This document shows, piece after piece, positions 1-7,048 of a DNA stretch of 17,931 nt; positions within the stretch are counted from its first letter, which is position 1; every line of letters begins with the position of its first letter. The position numbers and the translations under genes are program-made. The DNA comes from Phycisphaerae bacterium. GTDB lineage: Bacteria; Planctomycetota; Phycisphaerae; SM23-33. Under the pieces are notes generated by a model that was not told where the DNA came from, ran no database searches, and worked only from the letters and a program-made list of their open reading frames with translations. The stretch lies in the NCBI GenBank assembly GCA_022866005.1, contig JALHTV010000242.1, forward strand, positions 1 to 17,931, given 5' to 3'.

Positions 1-58
1 AATGTATTAGTATTATATATTAAATTGATTTTTTTATACAAGAGAAAAGGCGGTTAAA

Positions 59-76
59 ATGATAATCGATTATCAT
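59..76. promoter_or_regulatory. 18-bp perfect palindrome, possible operator
   Basis: The sequence ATGATAATCGATTATCAT is identical to its own reverse complement over 18 bp. It sits in the AT-rich patch and overlaps the ATG of a possible small ORF. The half-site TGATAAT resembles the repeat unit of Fur-family boxes (TGATAAT-n-ATTATCA), but here the two half-sites are separated by two bases (CG) rather than one. A Fur-type operator is a guess; the dyad itself is certain. Confidence 0.4.
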
Positions 77-193
77 GAAGCAGAACAAACCAAACAAGGA
101 ATTCATTTTTCCGTCGGTGTCCATTTTGAGGACCTCTGCCGGGGCCTGTCGGCCGAGGTTATCGCCGACGCCGACCCGGTGCACCTGCTGTAA
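59..193 (+). CDS. possible small protein (44 aa), unrecognised
   Basis: This ORF runs from ATG 59 to TAA 191-193. A good Shine-Dalgarno-like AAGGCGG lies 5-6 bases upstream of the ATG. The first ~15 codons are AT-rich; from about codon 19 onward the third positions are mostly G or C, as in the neighbouring real genes. The C-terminal half (LSAEVIADADPVHLL) looks protein-like, but I recognise no family. It could be a genuine short protein or the remnant of a longer gene. The palindrome at its start would let a repressor block translation or transcription if the ORF is real. Confidence 0.35.
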   Translation: MIIDYHEAEQTKQGIHFSVGVHFEDLCRGLSAEVIADADPVHLL

Positions 194-243
194 GCGGTTT
201 CCCAGGCCGCCCTTGCGCGGGACCCGAATCCGGGGACACGCCG

Positions 244-273
244 TGGACACCCGCTCGAAGCGAGGTATATAAT
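244..273 (+). promoter_or_regulatory. sigma70-type promoter for the PEP-CTERM gene
   Basis: TGGACA (244-249, 5 of 6 consensus bases) and a perfect TATAAT (268-273) are separated by 18 bp. Transcription would begin near 280, giving a leader of about 140 nt before the ATG at 422. The leader (280-421) is G-rich, and I could match it to no known riboswitch. Confidence 0.5.
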
Positions 274-421
274 GAAATTAGCTTGGGCGTTGTGCCGATG
301 GGTGGGCGGCCAGGGTGGGTTATCGGGTCAGAGGCGCGTCGGAGGGTGACTCACACCGGCCGCAGGGGCGCCCAAGGGGATCGAAGGCACGGTGGACTAT
401 GGCTGTAGCGGGAGAGACACC

Positions 422-1999
422 ATGACGCACTCGGGGCTTGGCGGATTATCTTCCCTCGCGGCCATCGCAGTTCTCGGTGTGTTCCTGGTCGGGCCGGCGC
501 ACGCAACGGACTGCTATTGGATCCACGACCCCAGCACGCCAGGCGACTGGTGGGGGCCCGGGAATTGGGATCCATCGGCGCCACGGTACCCCGATAGCGC
601 CATTATTGACAACGGGGGCACGGCAGTACCCACGGGGTGGTGCCTCCCGAACTCCATGAGAGTCGGAGATGCGTACGCCGGCTCGGTTGCGGAGTCTGCG
701 GAATCCGCCTACCTGCAAGTTTTCCACGGTCTCTGGCTGGGGTACAGCACCGGGGGGACTGGGACGTATAACCTTAGCGGAGGGGCGCTCAGCGGGTGGT
801 GGCACTGGGTGGGGTATGAGGGGACAGGGATCTTCACCCAGTCGGGGGGATACCACGGTGCGGGTGACGTCACCCTAGCGGGTCAGCCCGGAAGTGTTGG
901 CACGTATGCGCTCAGTGGGGGCAGCCTTTTCACGGACTACATTACCGTGGGGGATAAGGGCAATGGACGCTTCACACAGACGGGCGGGTATGCCTCGGCG
1001 ATGGAATGGCTTTCGGTTGGTCACAAGACCGGCGGAAGCGGGACGTATGCCCTCGAGGGGGGGTCGCTGAGCACGGGATGGCTGGAAATCGGGGGCAATG
1101 GCACCGGAAGCTTTACCCAGTCCGGGGGAACCAACTGTGTGATCAATGATCTCTACCTAGGTTACAGTGGTTACTATGTGGGGGCGACTGGGGCGTACGA
1201 GCTCAGGGGTGGTTCGCTTGCCGTCGGGGGCGTGGTGGTCCTCGGAGACAACCACCTCGAGCGCAATAGCAACCACGGAGTTCTCGACATCAGCAGGGGG
1301 AGTCTGGTGACGAATGGCGCGATCATTCTGGCCCGCGGGAGCGCGTGCAGCGCGGAGCTCGGTGTGTCCACGGGCGCCTACGTGCAGACGGGGGGGCTGA
1401 CGATCAACCAGGGCGAAGGGCGATCAACCAAGGTCACGGTGGAGGTGGCCTCCGACGGCAGCAGCCTGATCCACACGAGGGGCACATCCACGCTGGCTGG
1501 GGTGCTGGATGTGCAGAGCGTGGGCGACTTCAGGCCGAGGGAAGGGGACAGGTTCACGGTGATCACCTCCAGCGATCCCAGCGGCGTGTATTTCAGCGGC
1601 AACTTCTCCACGTTCACCAGCAACATCACTCGGGGCCTGCCACCGGGGGCGGGGGCCTTCAATGGGTCGCCCAATGGGTGCAACTATGATGTGGTTTTCC
1701 TGGGCTACACGGCCGGGGACGCCAATGGCGACCACACGGTCGACGGGGGCGACCTGGCGCTGATAGGCGGGGCGTGGATGAAGGAGGGCCAGACCTGGTC
1801 CACGTGCGACTTCAACGGCGACGGCCAGGTGGACGCCGGCGACCTGGCGTTGTTCGGTGGCAACTGGGGGTGGTCCCTGCCGGAGCCGGCCCCGCCGGAC
1901 GGGGCGGCCTTGCCCGAGCCCGCCTCCGCGGGTCTGTTGTTGGGTGGCGGTCTTGCCCTGATTGGGGCGTGGCGCCGCGATTGGCGCACGGTGCGGTAA
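422..1999 (+). CDS. secreted PEP-CTERM protein with Gly-rich repeats and dockerin-like Asp repeats
   Basis: The 525-aa protein starts at ATG 422, chosen because GGGAGAG lies just upstream and a signal peptide follows at once (residues 1-28, ending GPAHA before TDCYW). Residues ~110-270 alternate two short motifs, GTYxLSGGSL (114, 160, 207, 257) and GxFTQSGG (136, 182, 229), with a period of about 46 residues. These are the PEP-CTERM-associated type repeats, probably a beta-solenoid. Residues ~432-482 hold two EF-hand-like Asp units (GDANGDHTVDGGDLALIGG and DFNGDGQVDAGDLALFGG), as in dockerin-like calcium loops. The C-terminus has the sorting signal: LPEPAS, a hydrophobic stretch, then RRDWR. 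An extra LPEPA lies 11 residues earlier. It is probably exported, then processed or anchored by an exosortase. No catalytic domain is visible; a surface or matrix role is inferred. Confidence 0.88.
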   Translation: MTHSGLGGLSSLAAIAVLGVFLVGPAHATDCYWIHDPSTPGDWWGPGNWDPSAPRYPDSAIIDNGGTAVPTGWCLPNSMRVGDAYAGSVAESAESAYLQVFHGLWLGYSTGGTGTYNLSGGALSGWWHWVGYEGTGIFTQSGGYHGAGDVTLAGQPGSVGTYALSGGSLFTDYITVGDKGNGRFTQTGGYASAMEWLSVGHKTGGSGTYALEGGSLSTGWLEIGGNGTGSFTQSGGTNCVINDLYLGYSGYYVGATGAYELRGGSLAVGGVVVLGDNHLERNSNHGVLDISRGSLVTNGAIILARGSACSAELGVSTGAYVQTGGLTINQGEGRSTKVTVEVASDGSSLIHTRGTSTLAGVLDVQSVGDFRPREGDRFTVITSSDPSGVYFSGNFSTFTSNITRGLPPGAGAFNGSPNGCNYDVVFLGYTAGDANGDHTVDGGDLALIGGAWMKEGQTWSTCDFNGDGQVDAGDLALFGGNWGWSLPEPAPPDGAALPEPASAGLLLGGGLALIGAWRRDWRTVR

Positions 2000-2041
2000 C
2001 GCGTCGCCAGGCCGGAACCTTGCCGGGCGCCCAAAAACGCC

Positions 2042-2071
2042 TTGACCGCACCGGGGGGCACTGGGTACAAG
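2042..2071 (+). promoter_or_regulatory. candidate promoter for the pheA-coaB gene run
   Basis: TTGACC (2042-2047, 5 of 6 consensus) and TACAAG (2066-2071, 4 of 6) are spaced by 18 bp. They lie in the gap between the PEP-CTERM gene and pheA. Initiation would fall near 2078, leaving about 50 nt before the ATG at 2127. The fit is only moderate at -10. Confidence 0.4.
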
Positions 2072-2126
2072 AACCGTTCTCCACACGCGGTGGGTGAGGC
2101 TGTCGGCCTGTCGCGGCGGTGCATCT

Positions 2127-3230
2127 ATGGGCAAGACCACTAGTAACAACGGTGAGGCCGGCAGGTTGGCCTCGCTGAGGCAGCGGATCGACGAGCTGGA
2201 CCACAAGATCGTCGAGCTGCTCAACGAGCGCGCCAAGGTCGTCATCGAGGTCGGCAAGGCCAAGGCCGCCGAGGGCACGCCGATCTACGCCCCCGACCGC
2301 GAGCAGGCCGTGCTGAAGCGGATCGCCGAGCTGAACCGCGGGCCGCTGCCCCAGCGGACGCTCCAGGCCATCTACCGCGAGCTGATGAGCGGCTCGTTCG
2401 CCCTGGAGCGCCCGCTGCGGATTGGCTACCTGGGGCCCGAGGGCAGCTTTTCGGATCTGGCCGCCCAGCGCAAGTTCGGTTCGTCGGTGGAATACCGCGC
2501 CCTGGCCGACATCCGCGCGGTCTTCGAGGAGGTCGCCCGCGGCCACTGCGACCTGGGCTTGGTGCCCATCGAGAACAGCGCCGGCGGCGGCGTGATCGAC
2601 ACGATGGACTGCTTCATCGACAGCCCCGTGTGCATCTGCGCCGAGGTGATGGTGGAGATTCACCACAACCTCCTGGCCAACTGCGCGCCGGAGAAGATCA
2701 CCACCATCGCCTCCAAGCCGGAGGTCTTCGCCCAGTGCCGCCAGTGGCTGTCCAGCAGCTTTCGGCAGGTGGAGCTGCTGCCGGTCGCCAGCAGCTCCAA
2801 GGCCGCGGAGATGGCCGCGACGATGCCCGGGCACGCCGCGATCGGCTCGACCCTGGCCGCCGAGCTGTACAACCTCAAGATCGTCTTCGCCAACATCGAG
2901 GACGCCCCCAACAACCAGACGCGGTTCTTCGTGATCTCGACCACCCCGGCCAAGCGCACCGGGAACGATAAGACCGCCGTCATGTTCACCACCGCGCACC
3001 GCGCCGGGGCGCTGGTCGCGGTGCTGAACGTCTTCAGCAAGTACGGCATCAACCTGACGAACATCGACACCCGCCCGTCCAAGCGGCGGAACTGGGAGTA
3101 CTACTTCTTCATCGATGCCGAGGGCCACGCCGAGGACGCCAGCTTCGCCAAGGCCCTCGCCGAGGCCAAGGAGCACTGCGGCGAGCTGCACGTGTTGGGC
3201 AGCTTCCCGCGGGCCTCCGAACCGGTCTGA
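2127..3230 (+). CDS. pheA: bifunctional chorismate mutase / prephenate dehydratase
   Basis: This P-protein converts chorismate to prephenate and then to phenylpyruvate, the committed route to phenylalanine. Residues ~12-90 are an AroQ-type chorismate mutase with the expected basic and acidic residues (R20 in LRQRID, R35 in NERAKVV, K44 in VGKAK, R58/E59 in DRE). Residues ~97-272 are prephenate dehydratase, with GYLGPEGSFS (100-109), VPIENSAGGGV (147-157) and NNQTRF (262-267). Residues ~282-367 are an ACT domain with RAGAL (292-296), the Phe-sensing part. The usual ESRP of that domain reads DTRP (314-317). The 367-aa length is normal. I chose ATG 2127; an in-frame GTG at 2094 would add 11 residues. 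It is first in a close-packed run, 23 bp before tpiA. Feedback inhibition by Phe is expected from the family. Confidence 0.95.
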   Translation: MGKTTSNNGEAGRLASLRQRIDELDHKIVELLNERAKVVIEVGKAKAAEGTPIYAPDREQAVLKRIAELNRGPLPQRTLQAIYRELMSGSFALERPLRIGYLGPEGSFSDLAAQRKFGSSVEYRALADIRAVFEEVARGHCDLGLVPIENSAGGGVIDTMDCFIDSPVCICAEVMVEIHHNLLANCAPEKITTIASKPEVFAQCRQWLSSSFRQVELLPVASSSKAAEMAATMPGHAAIGSTLAAELYNLKIVFANIEDAPNNQTRFFVISTTPAKRTGNDKTAVMFTTAHRAGALVAVLNVFSKYGINLTNIDTRPSKRRNWEYYFFIDAEGHAEDASFAKALAEAKEHCGELHVLGSFPRASEPV

Positions 3231-3253
3231 CGCCCCGCGGCGGCGGGAACGGA

Positions 3254-4021
3254 ATGTTCATGGCACGACGGCCATACATCGCCGGGAACTGGAAGATGAA
3301 TACCTCGCGCGCCAGCGCCGTGGCGCTGGCCAAGGCGTTGGTCGGCTCGATCGGGCGGCTGGAGCAGGTGGACCTGGCCGTCTGCCCGCCGTTTGTGTAT
3401 CTGTCCGACGTCGCCGCGGCCCTCCGGGGCAGCCGCATCGCCCTGGGCGCCCAGGACATGTTCTACGAGAACGACGGGGCCTACACCGGCGAGGTGTCCG
3501 GTGAGATGCTCAAGGACGTCGGCTGCCGCACGGTGATCCTGGGGCACAGCGAGCGCCGACACGTGATCGGCGAGACCGACGAGACCCTCAACCGCAAGAT
3601 CGTCAAGGCCCTGGGCGACGGGCTGGAGGTGATCTTCTGCGTGGGCGAGCTGCTGGAGGAGCGCCAGGCCGGGCGCACGCTGGAGGTGGTCAGCCGGCAG
3701 GTGAAGATCGGCCTGGAAGGCGTGTCCCAGGACCACATCCAGGCCGTGACGGTCGCCTACGAACCGGTCTGGGCCATCGGCACGGGCATCACGGCCACGC
3801 CCGAGCAGGCCCAGGAGGTCCACGCGATGATCCGCGGCTTGCTGGCGCGGGCCTACGATGCGGCGACGGCCGAGAGTATGCGCATCCAGTACGGCGGGTC
3901 GGTCAAGCCCTCCAATGCAGCCGAGCTGCTGGGTCAGAAGGACGTGGATGGCGCGCTGGTCGGCGGTGCGAGCCTCAAGGCGACGGATTTCACCGCCATC
4001 GTTGGGGCCGCGACGCCCTGA
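3254..4021 (+). CDS. tpiA: triosephosphate isomerase
   Basis: This cytosolic TIM-barrel enzyme interconverts dihydroxyacetone phosphate and glyceraldehyde 3-phosphate in glycolysis and gluconeogenesis. All catalytic residues are visible: K14 in GNWKMN, H98 in ILGHSERR and E170 in AYEPVWAIGTG (the flexible loop 6 follows). Phosphate-binding segments YGGSVKPSN (213-221) and GALVGGASL (233-241) are present. The length of 255 aa is normal. ATG 3254 has GGCGGG seven bases upstream; ATG 3260 is nearly as good and would remove two residues. It lies 23 bp after pheA and 25 bp before secG; tpiA-secG adjacency is common in bacteria. Confidence 0.97.
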   Translation: MFMARRPYIAGNWKMNTSRASAVALAKALVGSIGRLEQVDLAVCPPFVYLSDVAAALRGSRIALGAQDMFYENDGAYTGEVSGEMLKDVGCRTVILGHSERRHVIGETDETLNRKIVKALGDGLEVIFCVGELLEERQAGRTLEVVSRQVKIGLEGVSQDHIQAVTVAYEPVWAIGTGITATPEQAQEVHAMIRGLLARAYDAATAESMRIQYGGSVKPSNAAELLGQKDVDGALVGGASLKATDFTAIVGAATP

Positions 4022-4046
4022 CGGGTGACGGAAAGAGAGAAGGCAT

Positions 4047-4619
4047 ATGGTCATCTTCCTCGGGACGCTGTTCATCGTCATCTGCGTGCTGCTGATCATC
4101 GTGGTGCTCTTGCAGAAGGGGCGCGGCGGGGGGCTGGGGGCGGCCTTCGGCGGCGCCGGCGCCAGCGCCTTCGGCACGCGGACCGGGGACGTGTTCACCT
4201 GGGTCACGATCGTGCTGACGGGTCTGTTCCTGGTGATGGCCGTGGTCACGACGCTGGTCCTGCGCCCGTCCAAGCCGCAGGTGACCGTGGTGCAGTTCAC
4301 CCCCGCCGATCCCGCGATCACCGGCCCGGTCGGCATCACGATGTTCTGCGAGACGCCCGACGCCGAGATCCACTTCACCACCGACGGCACCGAGCCGACC
4401 CGGCAATCGCCGACCTATCAGAAGACCCCGGTGGAGGTCCGCCCCGGCCTGACCCTGCGGGCGATCGCGTTCAAGCAGGGCCACCGGTCCAGCCTTGAGA
4501 CGCGCGCGACCTACCACCTGCCGACCGCCACCCAGCCCAGCACGATGGAGATCCCCGCCGAGCTGGATGCCGCGGTCGAGCCGCCGGCGCCGGCCGCTCC
4601 GAAGCCGGTGACGCGTTAA
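4047..4619 (+). CDS. secG: SecG translocon subunit with C-terminal chitobiase-like (CHB_HEX_C) domain
   Basis: SecG is the small auxiliary subunit of the SecYEG export channel. Residues 1-73 are a standard SecG: TM helix ~2-22, LLQKGRGGGLGAAFGG loop (21-36), and TM helix ~50-72. The normal family length is about 70-110 aa, but this protein runs to 190. Residues ~85-157 carry the pattern of the chitobiase/beta-hexosaminidase C-terminal domain: HFTTDGTEPT (109-118), SPTY (121-124) and LRAIAFKQGHRSS (137-149). A Pro/Ala-rich tail follows. Because SecG has both ends outside the cytoplasm, the extra domain should be extracytoplasmic. The start at ATG 4047 has GAGAAGG just upstream. It sits between tpiA and the yicC-type gene, 10 bp from the latter. 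Confidence 0.88.
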   Translation: MVIFLGTLFIVICVLLIIVVLLQKGRGGGLGAAFGGAGASAFGTRTGDVFTWVTIVLTGLFLVMAVVTTLVLRPSKPQVTVVQFTPADPAITGPVGITMFCETPDAEIHFTTDGTEPTRQSPTYQKTPVEVRPGLTLRAIAFKQGHRSSLETRATYHLPTATQPSTMEIPAELDAAVEPPAPAAPKPVTR

Positions 4620-4629
4620 GGAGCCTGGC

Positions 4630-5511
4630 ATGCTGCGATCCATGACGGGTTTCGGGTCCGCTCACGGACAGGTAGACGGCGTGGAATACGCCGTCGAGGC
4701 CCGCTCGGTCAACAGCCGGTACTTCAAAGCCGTCGTCAAGGCGCCCGAGGGACTGAGCTGGGCCGAGGTGGAGACTGACAAGCTCCTGCGCCGCGCCGTC
4801 ACGCGCGGCAACGTGACCATCACCATCAGCGTCAAGGTCCCCGACGACCAGGCGGCCTACCGGGTCAACACGGTCGCCCTGGCCAGGTACATCGACCAGC
4901 TCCGCCCGCTGGAGATCGAGGCCAACCCCACGCTGCGGATTGATCTGGGTTCGCTGATGGCGCTGCCGGGCGTCTGCCAGCCGCCGGCGCTGGAGGAGGT
5001 CCTGGCCCCCACCCGCCAGGGGCTGATGGAGCTCGTCGGCCAGGCGACCGACGCCATGGTCGAGATGCGCCGCTGCGAGGGTGAGGCGATGCAAGCCGAC
5101 CTGCTGAGCCAGTGCGACGTGGTTCTGGAGAACCTCCAAGCCGTCGCCGAGCACGCCCCGCAAGTGGTGACCGACTACCACGAGCGCCTCACCGCCCGCG
5201 TGAAGGAATTGGTCCACCGCGGCGCGGTGCCGGTGGACCCCGAGCACCTGGCGCGGGAAGTGGCCATCTTCGCCGAGCGGTGCGACATCGCCGAGGAGAT
5301 CGCCCGCCTCCGCGGGCACGTGGAGCAGTTCCGCCAGGCGGTCACCTCCCCCGAACCGGCCGGCAGGAAGCTGGACTTCATCGCCCAGGAGATGTTGCGC
5401 GAGGCCAATACCATCGCCTCCAAGGCCAACGACACGCGGATCGCCCGCGCGGTGGTTGAGATCAAGACGGCCGTGGACCGCATCAAGGAGCAGGTGCAGA
5501 ACGTGGAGTGA
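4630..5511 (+). CDS. YicC/YloC-family endoribonuclease
   Basis: The 293-aa protein shows both family signatures: the N-terminal SMTGFGSA (4-11), and a C-terminal block with EANTIASKANDTRI and VVEIKTAVDRIKEQVQNVE ending the protein. YicC/YloC proteins are metal-dependent endoribonucleases implicated in small-RNA and mRNA turnover. The ATG at 4630 follows AAGGAG, which overlaps the TAA of secG, so translational coupling is likely. It lies directly before gmk, an arrangement widely conserved in bacteria. The middle part is alpha-helical and less conserved. Confidence 0.93.
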   Translation: MLRSMTGFGSAHGQVDGVEYAVEARSVNSRYFKAVVKAPEGLSWAEVETDKLLRRAVTRGNVTITISVKVPDDQAAYRVNTVALARYIDQLRPLEIEANPTLRIDLGSLMALPGVCQPPALEEVLAPTRQGLMELVGQATDAMVEMRRCEGEAMQADLLSQCDVVLENLQAVAEHAPQVVTDYHERLTARVKELVHRGAVPVDPEHLAREVAIFAERCDIAEEIARLRGHVEQFRQAVTSPEPAGRKLDFIAQEMLREANTIASKANDTRIARAVVEIKTAVDRIKEQVQNVE

Positions 5512-5543
5512 TCCTCCGGTCGCAGCGCGGGCCGGCGGCGAGC

Positions 5544-5556
5544 GGGTGGGCAACTG
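5544..5556 (+). promoter_or_regulatory. ribosome binding site and CTG start inferred for gmk
   Basis: GGGTGGG (5544-5550) lies three bases before a CTG at 5554-5556. The reading frame of gmk back to the previous in-frame stop (TGA 5509-5511, the stop of the yicC-type gene) holds no ATG, GTG or TTG upstream of the P-loop. This CTG is therefore the best start codon available. Confidence 0.45.
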
Positions 5557-6147
5557 AGCGGCCGAACGACACAGCACAAACCGGGCCGGCTGGTAGTAAT
5601 CAGCGGGCCCTCGGGCGTGGGCAAGAGCACGATCGTCCGCGAGGTCCTTCGGCGGACGGGCGCGGCGTATAGCGTCTCGGTGACCACGCGGGCACCGCGG
5701 GCCGACGAGGTCGACGGACGCGACTACTGCTTCGTGGACCGTCCGACCTTTCAGCAGAAGGTCCGTGACGGTGAGTTGCTGGAGTGGGCCGAGGTATTTG
5801 GGCAATATTACGGCACCCCGGCCGAGCCGGTGCGGCAGGCGGTGGCCTCCGGCAGGACGGTCCTGCTGGATATCGACGTGCAGGGCGCCGTGCAGGTGCA
5901 CCGCCAGATGCCCGGCGCGACGTTCGTCCTGATCGCCCCGCCCACTGACGAGGCGCTGCGGCGGCGGCTGGTGGGCCGGGGCAGCGAAGACCCGGCCCAG
6001 GCCCAGCGCCGCCTGGCCGCGGCCAGGACGGAACTGGAACAGGCGGAGCGCAGCGGTTTCTACACCCACCGTGTGGTGAATGACGACCTGGAGACGGCCA
6101 TCGAGGCCGTGGTCGCCGTAGTCCGAGAGGAGTCGGCAGGAAGATGA
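5554..6147 (+). CDS. gmk: guanylate kinase
   Basis: This enzyme phosphorylates GMP to GDP with ATP. The P-loop GPSGVGKST spans residues 18-26. The GMP-binding block follows: SVTTRAPRADEVDGRDY, then LLEWAEVFGQYYGTP. VLLDIDVQGAVQV and the Arg-rich lid (RRRLVGRGSEDPAQAQRRL) come next, then the closing VVNDDLETAIEAV. The only in-frame GTG (5617) falls inside the P-loop and would destroy it, so the true start must be upstream. From CTG 5554 the protein is 197 aa, the normal family size, with a sensible 12-residue lead before the first beta-strand. Its TGA overlaps the ATG of the omega gene by four bases (ATGA), so the two are probably translationally coupled. A sequencing error hiding an ATG is the alternative. 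Confidence 0.93.
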   Translation: MSGRTTQHKPGRLVVISGPSGVGKSTIVREVLRRTGAAYSVSVTTRAPRADEVDGRDYCFVDRPTFQQKVRDGELLEWAEVFGQYYGTPAEPVRQAVASGRTVLLDIDVQGAVQVHRQMPGATFVLIAPPTDEALRRRLVGRGSEDPAQAQRRLAAARTELEQAERSGFYTHRVVNDDLETAIEAVVAVVREESAGR

Positions 6148-6377
6148 TCGAGGCACTGAAGAGCGAGGAGATCGTCAACAAGGTCGGTGGCAAGTTCAAG
6201 CTGACCGCGCTGATCCAGCGGCGGCTGGTCGAGCTCATCCAGGGCGCTCGCCCGCTGGTGGAGCGCAAGAGAGGCATGACCGACATGGAAGTGGTCATCC
6301 AGGAGATCCTGGACGACAAGATCGGCATCGACTACGAGCAGTCTCCCTTTGTCAAGAGGCCCGGCGAGCTGAAGTAG
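6144..6377 (+). CDS. rpoZ: RNA polymerase omega subunit (RpoZ-type)
   Basis: The 77-aa protein matches omega in size, position and pattern: GGKFKLTALIQRRLVELIQGARPLVE (about residues 15-40), then MEVVIQEILDDKIGI (48-62). Omega assists folding of the beta' subunit and assembly of RNA polymerase. The ATG overlaps the gmk stop (ATGA), with AGGAAG just upstream. Location directly after gmk is the usual bacterial arrangement and supports the call. The sequence is divergent from the E. coli protein, so the identification rests on context as much as on motifs. Confidence 0.85.
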   Translation: MIEALKSEEIVNKVGGKFKLTALIQRRLVELIQGARPLVERKRGMTDMEVVIQEILDDKIGIDYEQSPFVKRPGELK

Positions 6378-6406
6378 CCGCTCGGCGGGCTGCGGCGGAG
6401 GCCGCC

Positions 6407-7006
6407 ATGGGCAAAGCGAAAGGTGAAGCGGACCTGGCCGGCTACGAGGTGCTGCTGTGCGTCACCGGCGGCATCGCCTGCTATAAGTCCGCCGACCTGG
6501 CGAGCGCGCTGGTCCAGGCCGGGGCGGGCGTGACCGTGGCCATGACCGCCGCCGCCCGGCGGTTCGTCACCCCGCTGACGTTCCAGACGCTGACGGGCCG
6601 GGCGGTCTACGTCAGCCTGTGGCAGCGCCCGGCGGACTTCCGCAGCGAGCACATCGCCCTGACGGAGCTAGCCGACCTGATGCTCGTCGCCCCCGCGACG
6701 GCCAACATCCTGGGCAAGTTCGCCGCGGGCATCGCCGACGACCTGGTGAGCGCGCTGGGCCTGTCGGCCGCGGGGAGCTGCCCCATCCTGCTCGCCCCGG
6801 CCATGAACTCGCGGATGTGGTCCGCCCCGGCCGTCCAGGCCAATCTCGCCAAGCTCAAGGAATGGGGCTACCACGTCGTCGGCCCAGCCGAGGGGCGGCT
6901 CGCCTGCGGCACCGAGGGCATCGGCCGCATGAGCGAACCCGATGAAATCCTCGCCGCCGCCACCAAGCTCCTGCTCCAAAAACCTCCTCGCCACCGCCGC
7001 CAGTAA
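6407..7006 (+). CDS. coaC: phosphopantothenoylcysteine decarboxylase (CoaC half of Dfp)
   Basis: This flavoprotein decarboxylates 4'-phosphopantothenoylcysteine to 4'-phosphopantetheine in coenzyme A synthesis. It has the HFCD fold signatures: TGGIACYKSADL (20-31), the catalytic His in EHIALTELAD (H82), VAPATANILGKFAAGIADDL (94-113), PAMNSRMW (131-138), and the substrate clamp RLACGTEGIGRM with C167. The protein ends at 199 aa, without the CoaB domain fused to it in most bacteria. That activity is encoded by the next gene, 42 bp downstream. A clear GGAGG precedes ATG 6407. The basic C-terminal tail (PPRHRRQ) is unremarkable. Confidence 0.94.
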   Translation: MGKAKGEADLAGYEVLLCVTGGIACYKSADLASALVQAGAGVTVAMTAAARRFVTPLTFQTLTGRAVYVSLWQRPADFRSEHIALTELADLMLVAPATANILGKFAAGIADDLVSALGLSAAGSCPILLAPAMNSRMWSAPAVQANLAKLKEWGYHVVGPAEGRLACGTEGIGRMSEPDEILAAATKLLLQKPPRHRRQ

Positions 7007-7048
7007 GGCGCTCTTTACCCGCTGCTCTTGCAGGGCTACCTTAGGGGC

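Noticed and set aside
20..250. Minus-strand open frame of 76 aa through the AT-rich leader
   Set aside because: It has no Shine-Dalgarno or recognisable domain and crosses the promoter and palindrome. It shares MIIDYH with the plus strand only because that segment is palindromic.
1812..3191. Long minus-strand open frame opposite pheA
   Set aside because: It is antisense to a clear pheA and has low-complexity composition (Ala, Gly, Arg, His), as expected from GC-rich coding sequence read backward.
4471..6156. 561-aa minus-strand open frame opposite the yicC-type gene and gmk
   Set aside because: It runs against two well-supported genes, and its composition is His/Arg/Gly-rich shadow sequence with no motifs.
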